Of a DNA stretch of 64,000 bases, positions 11,352 to 22,650 are shown piece after piece. A program made the position numbers and the translations under genes. The stretch lies in NCBI GenBank assembly GCA_019059635.1, contig JAGVRJ010000004.1, positions 2,807,369-2,871,368 on the forward strand. The letters are read 5' to 3'. The first letter of the stretch is position 1. Every line of letters begins with the position of its first letter. Under the pieces are notes generated by a model that saw nothing but the letters and a program-made list of their open reading frames with translations, was not told the DNA's origin and made no database searches. This DNA comes from Proales similis. Its lineage: Eukaryota > Rotifera > Eurotatoria > Ploima > Proalidae.

Positions 11352-14300
11352 ATGGGTCATGATTGGATTGAGAGTCTCGACAAGAGGTAATTGTGGTCAT
11401 TTGTTTCTTGACTTTTCTATCTATCCTGGTGAACTTATAATTCAAAACAAGGCCTACTGATCGAACAGGTCAAGATTTGGTAAATATTCAATTAAGCAAC
11501 AAAATTCGTCGGTTTTTTTTTAATCTCCTGCGAAGGATCTTATATTTGCCAAGTTGAAAGAGATCAAAGCTTTTGAAAGTTTCCAACCTATGCTTTTGCA
11601 GCAAATATGTTACTGCGGATACTATGAGTGTTTAGACAAAGGCGTCACTCGTAATTGATTTACTCTCTAGTTTTTTCATTTATTTTTGATTGGCACAGTT
11701 TCACAAGTTTTCCGCCACGGTGATGTCGGATCAAATTGGTATGTCTGCCTGTCTGGATCGGTTGATGTAGTTCTGCCTACAGACTCAAGCAATAAAGTGA
11801 GAAACCATTCATTATCTGGCCGATGATGTAGCTAAAACCTAATTAAAGGCACACACTCTAATATGCACCCTGGGACCTGGAACGGCATTCGGGGAAAGCA
11901 TTTTGTATGACATGCCTCGAAACGCCACTATTATAACATCAAACGTTTGCGAACTGCTCAGAGTCGAAGCAAAGGACTTTAAGATTCTATGGGCTGTGAG
12001 TTAACTCTCAATTGTTAAGCAGCAAATTTTCTTTTTTGAATTATAGAAAATAATCAGAAAAACAAAGAATACATGCAAGGAGTAATAACATCGCTCAGCA
12101 AGATTGCAGTGAATCCTGACCCAAAGCGTCGGGGATCAGAGTTCGATCCGTCTCTAATTCCATCCGCTCTGTCTAGTCTCAAGTGGCGAAATGATCCATG
12201 CAGGAATCCTGCGCTGCCGATTGTTTCGATACCTTCTTTGAGAATCGCAAACGCTGCAAATGTGATTCGAACGTGTATATTGAATACGTCACCTCAGCTA
12301 ATTCGTGATCGCAAATATCATCTCAAAACCCACGAAGCTTGTCTGGTCGGATCCGAAATGGTTGACTGGCTGATTCATGTGAATCCTATCGTGCATTCTC
12401 GTACATTGGCTGTCGGAATGTGGCAGGCGCTGTTGGAAGAAGGAACTATCGAACATGGTTGGTTCAGATAAACTGTTGATCTCCTCTCCTTTCTCGCTCA
12501 TTGGTAATTCGTTCAAAATCAAAAGTATACAGAGAGCAATGTTTCAAAGATAAATACCTTTTCTACCGCTTCACCATCAACAATAGTCTATTTGAACCAC
12601 CGCGTAATCTACCAGATGACAAAAAATACTGGGAAGAGCAACTGAACGATACTGTTATGCTCTTGGCTCAGATTGGACCTGATGCCAATCTACGCATGAT
12701 ATTACGCAAGCCGTAAGTTTTCATATCTTGCCGTCAATTCCTTATTAATTCTGATTCTCGTCAATAGACCAATAGAACGCACTGGTAAAAAACATTTCAT
12801 TTAAAAAGGCCATTGAAACCTTTTCAATTATTCATTGAAATGCTTGAATAGCACACGACCTTGAAGTTATTTACGAAGAGCTTGTTCATGTAAAAGCTCT
12901 TTCGCATCTATCATCTTTGGTCAAAAGAGAGCTAGCTGCTGTTCTTTTGTTTGAAGCTCAGCCGTTTATCAACACAACAAGTGAATATTAAACCTAAAAA
13001 ATCATATAGAACAAACTGCTAAGCGATTTTTAGTATTCAATCAAGGAGACGAGGCTCTCTCTTGGTACATAATTTTAAAGGGCGCTGTGGATGTAGTCAT
13101 CAATGGGAAAGGAGTAGTAGCCACGCTCTCCGAAGGTGAAGAATTCGGCAAGCTATCTCTAGTTAACGGCACTCCAAGGTTACGAAGATTTTGTTGTTTG
13201 ATTCTTTTCACTAAGCTCAACTAGTGCTTTATTTCAGATCAGCCACAATTGTCACCAAAGAGAACAATTGTCACTTTCTTCGTGTCGATAAGAAGGATTT
13301 CGACAGAATCTTAAAGGATGTTGAAGCCAACACAATGAGATTGAAAGAGCATGGCAAGGATGTTCTCATTTTAGAAAAGATACCGATAAACAAGAAACTT
13401 GAAAGCGACGGCACCTCACACGCTTGCTACAAGTAATTTAGCCTCAAAGATTGTCAAATTTTTCCATAGGCTCACCAACTGTTTGGATAGGTACTCAGTT
13501 ACATTCGGAAGTCCGGCTAAAATCTTAGAGCATCTTCTCGACACCAGAATACTTGACACTCAAGACGATACTGCAGGTCACTATTAATTAAACAATCTGC
13601 CTTTTTCAAACTTTTGCTTCTATTTCGATGAAATCTATAGACACATTCATTGAGGACTTTCTCATGACACATATAGTCTTCTTGCCCGTATCTCAGCTTG
13701 TTCAAATGTTATTGGATTATTTCAGGCTGATGGACAATCAAAATGAAACTGGAACTGAAAATTGGCGTCTTTGTCGCCAAAAAGTTGTCGCCTTTACTAA
13801 AGAGTGGTGTGCAATCGCAAGGGATGCATTTTACGAGGAGCCAGTAATCTCAAAGTTTCTTCAAGTTAGTGTTTCTGTCTGACATTTATATTTTACCGTT
13901 TCGGATAATGCATTCTTATTTAAGGAGCTGATTGGAGTTCTTAAAGCCGATACAAAGACTCATCCTTCTCTTAAAGACGACCTAAAAACGGTTGAGGCAA
14001 TAATCGACGGCGATCCTTACTCGTCCGTTTGTTTTTTTTTATTGAGTTAACTAATTGATTTCTTTCTCTATCTGGTATTTTTATTTCAAGTGAGCTCAAA
14101 GAAGCCAAAAAGACAAAGTTCCTATGGCGCAAGGGAAGTAGAGATGTGGCAGAAAAGCTTCGCAAACCAATAAGACCGAACGACGAAAGTAAAAATTTTT
14201 GTTTAACTTTTGCAATGCATTAAAATATTTTCCTTTAATGAAACCATCCTTCCGTTCATTTTAGGCTCTTTTCGAGTTTATTGTGCCGATCATACTAGCG

Positions 14301-15595
14301 TTATCTTGACTCAAAGAATGGATTTAACTTGTGCCCAAGTAATTGATTTAGCCGCTGAAAAGCTTGGCCTCAACAAAGAGCATAAGCTTGTTATCTGTGA
14401 AGTTCGCTCGAGCGGAGGTGAGTTTATGATCGAGATTCAATTCATTCAAATTTTTTTAAATTAGATTCAAAAAGAAAGGGCAACTCTAAAGGATAATGAT
14501 GTCAGCTTTACCACTAATCTCAGTCTGAATGGACGTTTATTCATTTCACCAAGCGAGCATTTAGACGCGCTTACTCCTCTGCCAGAACAGGATGGCCCTG
14601 GAGTCGGGACATGGCAAGTGCTCGAAATGTTTGGCTCCAAAGAGATGGCTTATGTGATGACCCTTTATGATTGGGAGCTGTTTAACACGGTTCATTCCTA
14701 TGAGCTTATCTATCAAGTGTTTGGCCGACACAAATTTGGAAAAATCACTGCTAACTTGGATTTGTTCATGCGCCGTTTCAATGAAGTTCAGTTCTGGGTG
14801 TGCACTGAACTTTGTCTTTGCTCGAACATGGGTAAAAGAGTCTCCTTGCTGCGAAAGTTTATCAAGCTTGCTTCCTAGTAAGCCAAACAGCTGTCTTCTT
14901 GTAAAAATTTCTTTTCTTTTAACGTTTGATTAAGTTTAAGAGAATATCAAAATCTTAATTCGTTCTTCGCCATTATAATGGGACTAAGCAATGTAGCCGT
15001 CAGTCGGCTTTCGATGACTTGGGAAAAACTTCCAAACCGATTTAAAAAAATGTTTTCCGAATTCGAGTCCGCTATGGACCCAAGTAGAAATCATCGTAGA
15101 TATCGAATTCTGGTCGAGCAACTTGAACCACCAATAATTCCTTTTATGCCATTGCTTTTAAAAGGTGAGAGATTCTTTTAAACTATGCCCATTCATTACA
15201 ACCTTGATTATCTATTCGGTCTTGAAGACATGACTTTTACTCACGAAGGCAACAAAACCCTTTTTAACGGACTTGTCAATTTTGAAAAAATGGTTTCTAT
15301 TTTCTTTAACTCGATATTTTATCACATAAACTCAACCGTGTTCTAAAGCGTTTATTGTCAAACACCATAAGGACAATGAGAAAATGCCGAAGCAAGCAGT
15401 TGGGTAAGAAAATTAACTACATTGACATCGTTTAACCCTAATTATCTGAATATTTCGTGACGAATAGAAATACAAGTTCCGCCAAATATGAAGTATTTCC
15501 AAGAAATACGTGACTATTTTAAGAAATTGAGAGTCATTGACAATCAGCGACTGTTGACTCGACTTTCGCTAGCGATCGAGCCTCGTAAAAACTAG
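11352..15595 (+). CDS. RAPGEF4: Epac (RAPGEF4-type) cAMP-activated Rap guanine nucleotide exchange factor
   Basis: A complete gene with all domains of Epac2 in order. Exon 1 (11352-11386, 35 nt) and micro-exon 2 (11452-11479, 28 nt) give [17 protein letters not shown], matching the WI-CLDKRP start of vertebrate Epac2. cAMP site A spans exons 11536-11995 ([18 protein letters not shown]). DEP follows (12058-12470: [20 protein letters not shown]), then cAMP site B (12850-13400: LVNGTPRSATI with the Epac-type FGKL instead of FGEL), REM (13450-13860), RA (14273-14540) and the CDC25-homology GEF domain (14580-15300: [38 protein letters not shown]). It ends [20 protein letters not shown], close to the Epac2 C-terminus. 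Both phosphate-binding cassettes keep the PR-x-A arginine, so two functional cAMP sites are expected. The stop codon is 120 bp from the convergent LRRC71 stop. Confidence 0.96.
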
Positions 15596-15715
15596 TCGAT
15601 TCAACCCTTAGTCCTAAGAATAAATCTTTTTAACTTAATTTTAAAAATTTTATTTGCTTAACTTAAAATTTTGCTAATTTCTTGAGCCAACTCCTTTTAG
15701 TAGTGCTTTAGCGAA

Positions 15716-18405
15716 TTAAAACTCTCCTCTAAATCTATTTATCTTACTCGATCGTACTCGTTGTCCCTCTCGACTTGGCGCTGAGTTTGAATCGGCCACT
15801 ATTTCTTGTCTCACTGCGGTTGGATTGCGCTTTTTGGTCAGCTCAATTAGCTTTATGTAGCTTTCGTGATTCGCAGGGAATAAATTTTTCTGAAAAGTTT
15901 GTTAAGATTAAAAACTGAAGGACTTGATGAAATACGATAAAATAGTCAAATTACAGAGACATCAAGCCGCATTAATCCGCTTGGATAAGTTTTTCCTTTT
16001 TTCTGACTCGATTCGTCGGCCGACGATTGCCACTCCACACTTTCTAAGAGCTCAACGAGGCCTTTGATACCGATTCGATTTCCTATTTGAAGTAGTTAAA
16101 TTACGCTATTGATCTGATTACTGATTACTGAAAACTTACTAGACAGATTCAAAGATATAAGAGTTCTGTTTCCCTGCATCCAGAGTTCTCCAGATTTTGG
16201 TTCACATTCCTCAAGAAGAAAACCGGCTGGTTCGCTTGAGGTAAACTGCCAAAGCCATCAAAGCCTTTCTTCTTATTATTTACTAACTTTAATCAAACTT
16301 ACCGATTCGAGAGCTTTCTTCTTAGCCAACTGAATCTCTTTTCGAAGCATTTCCTGATAAAAAGTAAACTAAGCTAAGAATTCCAGGAGTTTTGCACATT
16401 TTTTGATCACTCACAGATTCAGATTTTTCGATTTCTTTTTGTTTTTTTGCGTTTTTAGGTTTCGTTTTGCCTTTTTCGGGATTTGATCCACTCTGCTTGG
16501 GCTGGTCAGAATCTATTGGATTGCTTCCTCGGGCATGGGGCTTAAAGGAATCTTTTGATTTCGCATCGGCTTTTTTTTGCGAAGCGGTTGAAGCTATCGA
16601 ATCTTTCTCGCGGCGATTTTTGCTGTTGGACTTTTCGTTTGAGTGTTCGCGCACTGTTGGCTGCTGTTGACTCCCAAGGTCCTTTTAAAAAATTGAGCAT
16701 TTTCTTCGGGTTTACTTTGCTAATTTAATTTGATTTACTTTGCTCTTGGAACGATCTCGGGTGCTGTTCACTGCCGATTCAACTCTTTCTTTTTTATGAC
16801 CCTTGGAACCATCTCGATTGCCTTTAGACGCAGTTCCAGGTTTTTCCGAAATCTCAATTCGACTCGGTTTGCGAGCAATAGATTGAACCTAGTTTCAAAT
16901 CAAATAACTAAGGGCGCCGGTTTTTAATTCCTGCTGTGGTCACTTCGATAAGGGCCTGCTTTTGTTGAAATACTCTTCGCATCACCACTTCTTGATCACT
17001 CAGTTGAAAAGAGCGAAATGCCTGCAAATAAAAGCTCTTTATTTCCTCTTTTACTTTTATTTGCATTTGAACTTACCTCAGCCAGTTTAATCGCCCCTGC
17101 GTCAGTTATCATATTTTTCGCGATATTTAAAACAAGCAGACACCGGTTACATCTTAGTGACTTTCAAAGATGATCGACCTTGAGACTGGTGCAGTAAATA
17201 ACAATGAAAATGCAGACATACTTTGGATAGAGCTTCAGCTCCTTCATCTCCGATTAAATTGCACGACAAGTTAAGACTGAGGAGCTTCTTGTTTTCAAAA
17301 TTTGAATTTCCCAGGTTTTCAGCCAACATCGAAACACCCCAGTCAGTAAGACCACAATATCTTAGTGAGAGACTCTCCAATCTACTCCATAGATCAACAT
17401 ATAAAGTTGTATCCAGTAGAATTCAATAGAAATTACCTCGATTGATTGGGGTCAACGAGCTTGAAAAAGGGCTGGGATGAAATCGGATTGTCATTTAATG
17501 ACAGATTCCTACAATTGCATTTCTTTTCAAAATCTTGAATTAGGTATTCGAAAGTTTGCAAATATACTTCAAACTAGTGCACTGAGCTATTGTCTGGACT
17601 AAAGTGGAGAAAGTTGTTTCAGTTAAACCGCAGTTTGTAAGACTATGAAAAAATTTTGACAATAATTTAAATGATGAGATATACATCGATTAACGCACTT
17701 GAGAGTGTTGAGCTTGTCCAAAAGTGGCAATGTTTGCTCAAATACTTGCATGAGCTTTGGCTCCAACAACCAATTTAGTGTATAGATTTCGGCTACTGTT
17801 TCAGGTCTCTCCACATTTTCGAGTTCAATCTGCACTTTGGGCTTAAAATACTCTCCATCATCTGATGATAAATAAAAGGATCTGGCCTTGCTACTTTCTG
17901 ATTTTAATGATCAGGTTTACATTAAGAATAAGATACGTCTAAGTAAACAGATATTTACCATTTTCATCTGTCTCATCCAAATTCAATGCTGAGCCTTGCT
18001 TGTGCGAATTTGAAACTGACGGTGCTGTGAACGAGTCGAATGCATTTAGAGGCTCGGTCTGGGTGAAACGTTTGCTTCGTGACTTGGTTTCACTAGCAGT
18101 CTGTGTGCTCGCAACAACAGGTCGAGTGCGCAAGCTAACCATTGGCACGTGCTTGATACTATGAAGTTTGCATAGATTCGCAAAGTCAAAAGCAAATTTC
18201 CCGGTGCACTTGTATTTGCCTGAAAGAAAAACAGTTAATGGGTGCATGCTCGGCCTAGTTGCTAGAAAAGCAAACCTTCTCTTAAGCTTTCTTCAAGCAA
18301 ATCAGTCATGCTGATATTCAGCTGAGACCGGTCAGTGAGTCTTGATGCCTTTTCTGTTCGTCTTTCATTCTTGGAAGCACGGCTCCTTCTCAGGGCGCTG
18401 CTCAT
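15716..18405 (-). CDS. LRRC71: LRRC71-like leucine-rich repeat protein
   Basis: A multi-exon minus-strand gene from an ATG at 18405 (MSSALRRSRASKNERR) to a TAA at 15716. Region order: basic disordered N-terminus with a KYKCTGKFAFDFANLCKL segment; IQIELENVERPETV-type start; ribonuclease-inhibitor-type LRRs (LLSLNLSCNLIGDEGAEAL, CLLVLNIAKNMITDAGAIKL, LAEAFRSFQLSDQEVVMRR); a Lys-rich linker (16400-16650); and a last LRR-like block (GNRTLISLNLS, RIGIKGLVELLESVEW). The ELSDQEVV-type helix followed by a Lys-rich linker and a distal LRR is what I recall of LRRC71, a poorly studied protein of ciliated cells. This supports motile cilia in the source organism, by inference. It lies tail-to-tail with Epac and tandem with MRPL3. 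Confidence 0.78.
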
Positions 18406-18765
18406 TTTTAAATTGATTTGTTTTAAAATAAAATGATTCGAACGAAAAATATTAGCAGAAAATCTATAACCTGTAATCGGCCATCAGTTTCGATGGGATT
18501 TAGATTTTTTATCACGAAATCACTCAGGGAGTTTTAAGACGTGTACGTATTCCCCCCTCTAGTTTCTCTCTCTCCCTCTTTCTCCCTAAAAGGATTAAGC
18601 CAAGCTCATCGTGTGTCAAGTCACCAAGGCAACCGACATATGCAGCCACGACGCATAGACAGTCGCGAGAACCGAGGGTGATGAAGCCAAATAGGACGTT
18701 CGCTTTCTTTTATTTTCTTTTATTCATAAACGAGAGTAGAAACAAAAATGGACATAAACAGCGAA
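18406..18765. promoter_or_regulatory. LRRC71 promoter region with pyrimidine tract
   Basis: These 360 bases between the MRPL3 stop and LRRC71 start (both minus strand) contain a strong plus-strand C/T run at about 18548-18590, purine-rich on the coding strand. No gene is seen. The promoter role is inferred from position only. Confidence 0.35.
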
Positions 18766-20196
18766 TTAGCCTTTGATTTTAGCCAATTTGGCACCCTCAC
18801 GTTTGGTTACCTTTTTAGTCTCCGTTTGTTCAAATTTAATTGTGGGACTTGAGAATTTGTGTAGTTTGGGATCAAAAAGCTCTTCGCCTTCCAGACCTTT
18901 CATATCTTCTGGGTAACTGGTCGGGAATGGAGGATGACTTTCAGCGTTTATGCGACTTTGGTTTTTAGGTAAACATGAGTCCACTACACGAACGTAAGCG
19001 TGCATAGGGCCAGGCATTACAGGGCCATTGACGTACAAAATATTGAATTTAGTATTTATTCGCCAGATTTGGAGGCCTTTTAGCTCTCGCCATTTACATC
19101 CCATGTGGCCTGCCATCTTCATTCCTTTTATTGGGCGACGATCCTTTTATTCACCTTAATTACTCATCCTCATGAATTTTGACCTTAAGACGTTATCCTG
19201 TTACCCTTCCGCTTCCTATTGTACCTCTCTTGCGGTGAAATTTGGTAGCACCGTGCGATCGAGGTCCTCCTTTAAGGCCCCAGCGTCTCATGGCGCCTTG
19301 GAAGCCGTAGCCGATGCTTGAATAAATCATTAATTCAATTTTTTCTTTCTTCGCATTTAAGACCTACGTGTTTGTCCCCACGTCGACAAAATCCCCAACG
19401 CGAAAGTGGGAAGCATAAAGTGGAGTTCCGGGCTAAGACAAAGATTTGATCTGTTATTCTCATGAAAATTCAATTAAAATTTGTACCTGAACGGCGGCGT
19501 TCTCCGTTATCATGAATTTGGTCAGCTTTCGTTTAGGTGGGACTCCTGAGTTTTTGAACAAGTTGAGATATTGATTGGTATACTTTAAATTGACAGAGAT
19601 AAAATTGGCAAGAGCAGGATCAGAAATAGTTAACAATTGAATTACCAAACGTGGATCCGAGCTTATTGCTCCTACAATCGCCATTCCGAGTTGACCATTC
19701 TTAGTTCTATCCTTTAGACTCTTCTCTTGTAAGACATTCGGAGGGACATAATCAATCACATGGTTATCCAGAACCTTGTTTTTTTAGAAAATAACCTTTT
19801 TAAGCATTATCAGAGACTTTCATTACTTGTAACAAAGTTGTATGGATTTTTTTCCCATCCACCGTCCATTGTGGAATAGAACCCAATTTAACCGCAATCA
19901 CGCCCAATCTTTTGTTTCTTTAGATAAAATCTGTCAAAGAGAGACCAATAATAACTATCTTTACTAGTTTTTGCTTACATTCCATCTGGATTGAATTCAC
20001 CTTTCTTCCACGGTGCATTTTTTAATGGGCTATCTGCTTGCCTGTATCTGTCAAGAACAAGCTCGTCCAAGAACTTTTGATTTTCTGTTGTTAGCTTTTC
20101 GTCAAAGCCTCCTCCTCTTCGGCGAACCCAATTAGGCGCTTGGGTGAAATTGTTTCGGCGATAGAATGCCACCTGAACTTGAACTCTGTGTTGCAT
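18766..20196 (-). CDS. MRPL3: Mitochondrial large-subunit ribosomal protein uL3m (MRPL3)
   Basis: A minus-strand gene of several small exons. The first exon starts at an ATG at 20196 ([17 protein letters not shown]) and looks like a basic mitochondrial presequence followed by [18 protein letters not shown]. Later exons give [87 protein letters not shown] and [18 protein letters not shown]. These are the uL3m blocks, including the loop that reaches toward the peptidyl-transferase centre. The C-terminus ends in a short basic tail, and the length is near that of human MRPL3. A longer upstream start in the same frame is possible. It is divergent from the brawnin-like gene, 280 bp away. Confidence 0.9.
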
Positions 20197-20479
20197 CAGC
20201 AATTTTATCGCACCAAATTGTACAAATGCCGAGTTTACCGAAAAGGAGAAGCATCAAGACCTGCTGGAGAGACCAGTTTTCTTGTTATCAAGTGCCGAAT
20301 CTGCTGCATTCTTAGCTCAAAAGAGAAAATAAAAATGCGGAGCAAATAATTGTGGATTACACGATAGCGGCAATGCGGAGAGCGAGTAGCAAGCCCTATT
20401 TGTCTGAATGAAGCTCTTACTCTTCATACATTTTAATAAATAGCGGCTCGCAAGTAAAGTTCGATTAGAGTGGCCGAAA

Positions 20480-20689
20480 ATGAAATTCATCAAATTTTCT
20501 CTGGCTGCGTTCGCCAGTATGCTACTTGGATCTCATGTTGTTTACACTATTTATCAACCGATGTCGGTAAGTAACAGATTACTTTTGCTCGATTTTGTTT
20601 ATAACCAAGATCATAAGGACTTCAACGAATACGTGAAAAAAGAGGAAGAGAGACGCGCAGAAGAAAAACGCGCACAAATCAAGAGTTGA
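20480..20689 (+). CDS. Small single-pass membrane protein, brawnin/UQCC6-like
   Basis: Exon 1 (20480-20566) and exon 2 (20618-20689) are separated by a 51-nt intron, gtaagt...cataag. The spliced protein has 52 residues: a basic start (MKFIKFSLAAF), one hydrophobic helix, the motif GSHVVYTIYQP, then a highly charged tail (EYVKKEEERRAEEKR). The intron length is a multiple of three, so an unspliced 69-residue version is also open; the splice signals are good and I prefer the spliced form. The helix followed by VV-x3-Y-x-P resembles brawnin (UQCC6/C12orf73), a mitochondrial inner-membrane micropeptide needed for complex III assembly, but similarity over so short a length is weak. It sits 80 bp upstream of Cereblon on the same strand. 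Confidence 0.55.
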   Translation: MKFIKFSLAAFASMLLGSHVVYTIYQPMSVSNRLLLLDFVYNQDHKDFNEYVKKEEERRAEEKRAQIKS

Positions 20690-20768
20690 AGAGATCGAAA
20701 GAACTGATAAAACACTTTATACTGAAATTTTTGAATAAAAATGTCCTTTCCAGAAGCTTTAGATCAAA

Positions 20769-22390
20769 ATGTCTGAAGAAGAAAGCAATGCAAGAGGCAA
20801 TCAAGAAGAGCAGCAAAGGGACGATCAAATAGAAGAAGGCCTTGACGATCCTATACCAGATCCTTCATGGCTGACTTCAGTTCCTGAAATAAGTTTTGGA
20901 CCCGACCAAATAGAAATTAACGAAACGAGCGACAGTGAACAAAGCTACGAAACTGAAGACGGTTTTGAAATTGAGGAACAAGAAAGCACAGAGGAATACG
21001 ACCAACTAGAAAAGCCGACTGAAATCACTTATGATATAAATCTTCCGACCTCGCACAACTACCTCGGCTCAAACCTAAATGAAGTGAGTGCGCCAAAGCA
21101 TTTCCATCGTCAAGACACCCTGGTGGAGATTCCGCTTTTACCACTGCCTGGTGGTTACGATTTGCGTCGACAAGAAAACAATGTCCAACTAATTCCTGGT
21201 CAAATAATGCCGCTCAGTTTCTATGCTCCATCGCATATTCGTTTCCTTCGCAATCGTCTTGAGCAGAATGAGCCAAGCCTTGGGTTTGCGTACGATGCAG
21301 ACGCTTTTGAGGCATTCCTGGCCGAGAGCGACTATGGGGGCAGTTCTAGGGAGCGAAATCGTCCGAGCAAAGAAACAACCAAGCTGGGCATCCTAGCTGA
21401 TGTAATCTCAGTAGGACCTACCGACACCGACGGCCAAGAGCAAGAAGTACTAAGCGGGACGCTTATTGTCAAAGTAAAAGGTCGAAATCGATTCGAAATA
21501 AAAAGCATGCGAAAGGTCTCAGCCGGCTGTTACATGGCAACGGTTAAAATACTTCCTGACTATACACTACAAGCAAATCCATTGAGTGTCTATGCTTTAT
21601 CTGGAACTGACCAGTTTTTAATCTCTTATCTGAGTGGAACAGTAAGAAAATCGCGAATGAGGCCTGCTGACCAGGCAGAGTTCTTAAACTGGAGTCAGCC
21701 ACATTCGGCATGGATATATCGCAAACATGATTGTGATTTTCTGATAAATTCAATAAGGAAAGAGCTAGCCGATTCCTTTCTACAAGTTGTTCCGTACACG
21801 ACTCAAGACAGTGATCCACAATTTTTCGCTTCGTGGCTCCTCAACAATTTTCCATTTGATGATGTTAGTCGGAAAAGCTGCTTGAGTTTCAATTGTATAA
21901 ATCAGCGTCTTATGTTCATATTGGATCTTCTCAAAAGACTAACTAACATAATATGCCACGAGTGCTCACTAACACTCTGCTCCAAATCAGATGTGTTTAG
22001 TGTATCAAAACAGGGGTTCATGGGCGCTTATCTAAACCCTGGAGGAGTCGTTCATGAAACCGTTACGGTTTACAAGGCGAAAAATTTCAGCTTGATGCGA
22101 ATGCCACCTTGTACCCAACATTCTTGGTTTCCAGGTGAGTGCCAACACTGCGAAAAACAAATCAACTGTTGATCTTTATAATCTCAATTGAAGGCTACGG
22201 ATGGCAAATCTGTTCGTGTCGCGGCTGTGGTTCGCACATTGGATGGAAGTTTACTGCGATGAACGATTCGCTTAAGCCAAACAAATTTTGGGGCCTCACT
22301 CGCAAGGCCATCCGATACGCTTACGGAGAGCTTCCAATATCTGTACATCAGGAAGAGCAAAGTGCATATCGAACTCAAATTTTACAGTAA
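20769..22390 (+). CDS. CRBN: Cereblon, substrate receptor of the CRL4 ubiquitin ligase
   Basis: Two exons: 20769-22134 and 22194-22390, joined in frame across a 59-nt GT-AG intron; 520 residues in all. The acidic disordered N-terminus (to about 105) is followed by a Lon N-terminal domain (about 115-350: [28 protein letters not shown]), the DDB1-binding helical region, and the CULT domain. The CULT zinc ligands are C-H-E-C and C-R-G-C. The tri-tryptophan pocket is complete: W453 (QHSWFPG), W459 (YGWQI) and W473 (HIGWKF), with spacing identical to human W380, W386 and W400. Residue 461 is Ile and 450 is Gln, where human has V388 and E377. The protein recruits substrates, such as those with C-terminal cyclic imides, to CUL4-DDB1. 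It is convergent with TMEM115, stops 260 bp apart. Confidence 0.96.
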
Positions 22391-22650
22391 ACTCTACGAC
22401 TTTTGCGTTTAGCAGATTCTGCTGGCTTAAAATACGGATAGAAGCCTTTACTTCATTTTAAACATTTCTTATTCATTTTTAAAACTGAGTGAAAGAAAAA
22501 CTCAATATAAATCAATTTGATTTAATAAACGCTTGTTCAAAGACGGGAATGGCCCGTGAATGTAAGAGCTGTCGTGTTGAAAAAATTGTATTCGCATAAA
22601 TATATTCTAAGTGGTTCCAAGTTTGGAATTTAGAAATGCTTGAAATTCGT

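Noticed and set aside
11990-12060. Apparent one-base frame break between two Epac exons
   Set aside because: Using the later acceptor (AATCAG at 12052-12057) the exon starts at 12058 and the frame closes, giving W-A-K-N-K-E-Y-M as in vertebrate Epac.
14410-14480. Apparent frame break after the Epac RA domain exon
   Set aside because: The acceptor is CAAAAAG at 14474, not TTAG at 14464; G + AA gives Glu and the conserved S-S-G-E-x-x-x-L-K block.
20567-20617. Read-through version of the brawnin-like protein without splicing
   Set aside because: The 51-nt segment has a GTAAGT donor and an AAG acceptor, and its removal gives a compact helix-plus-charged-tail protein; however it is a multiple of three, so read-through remains possible.
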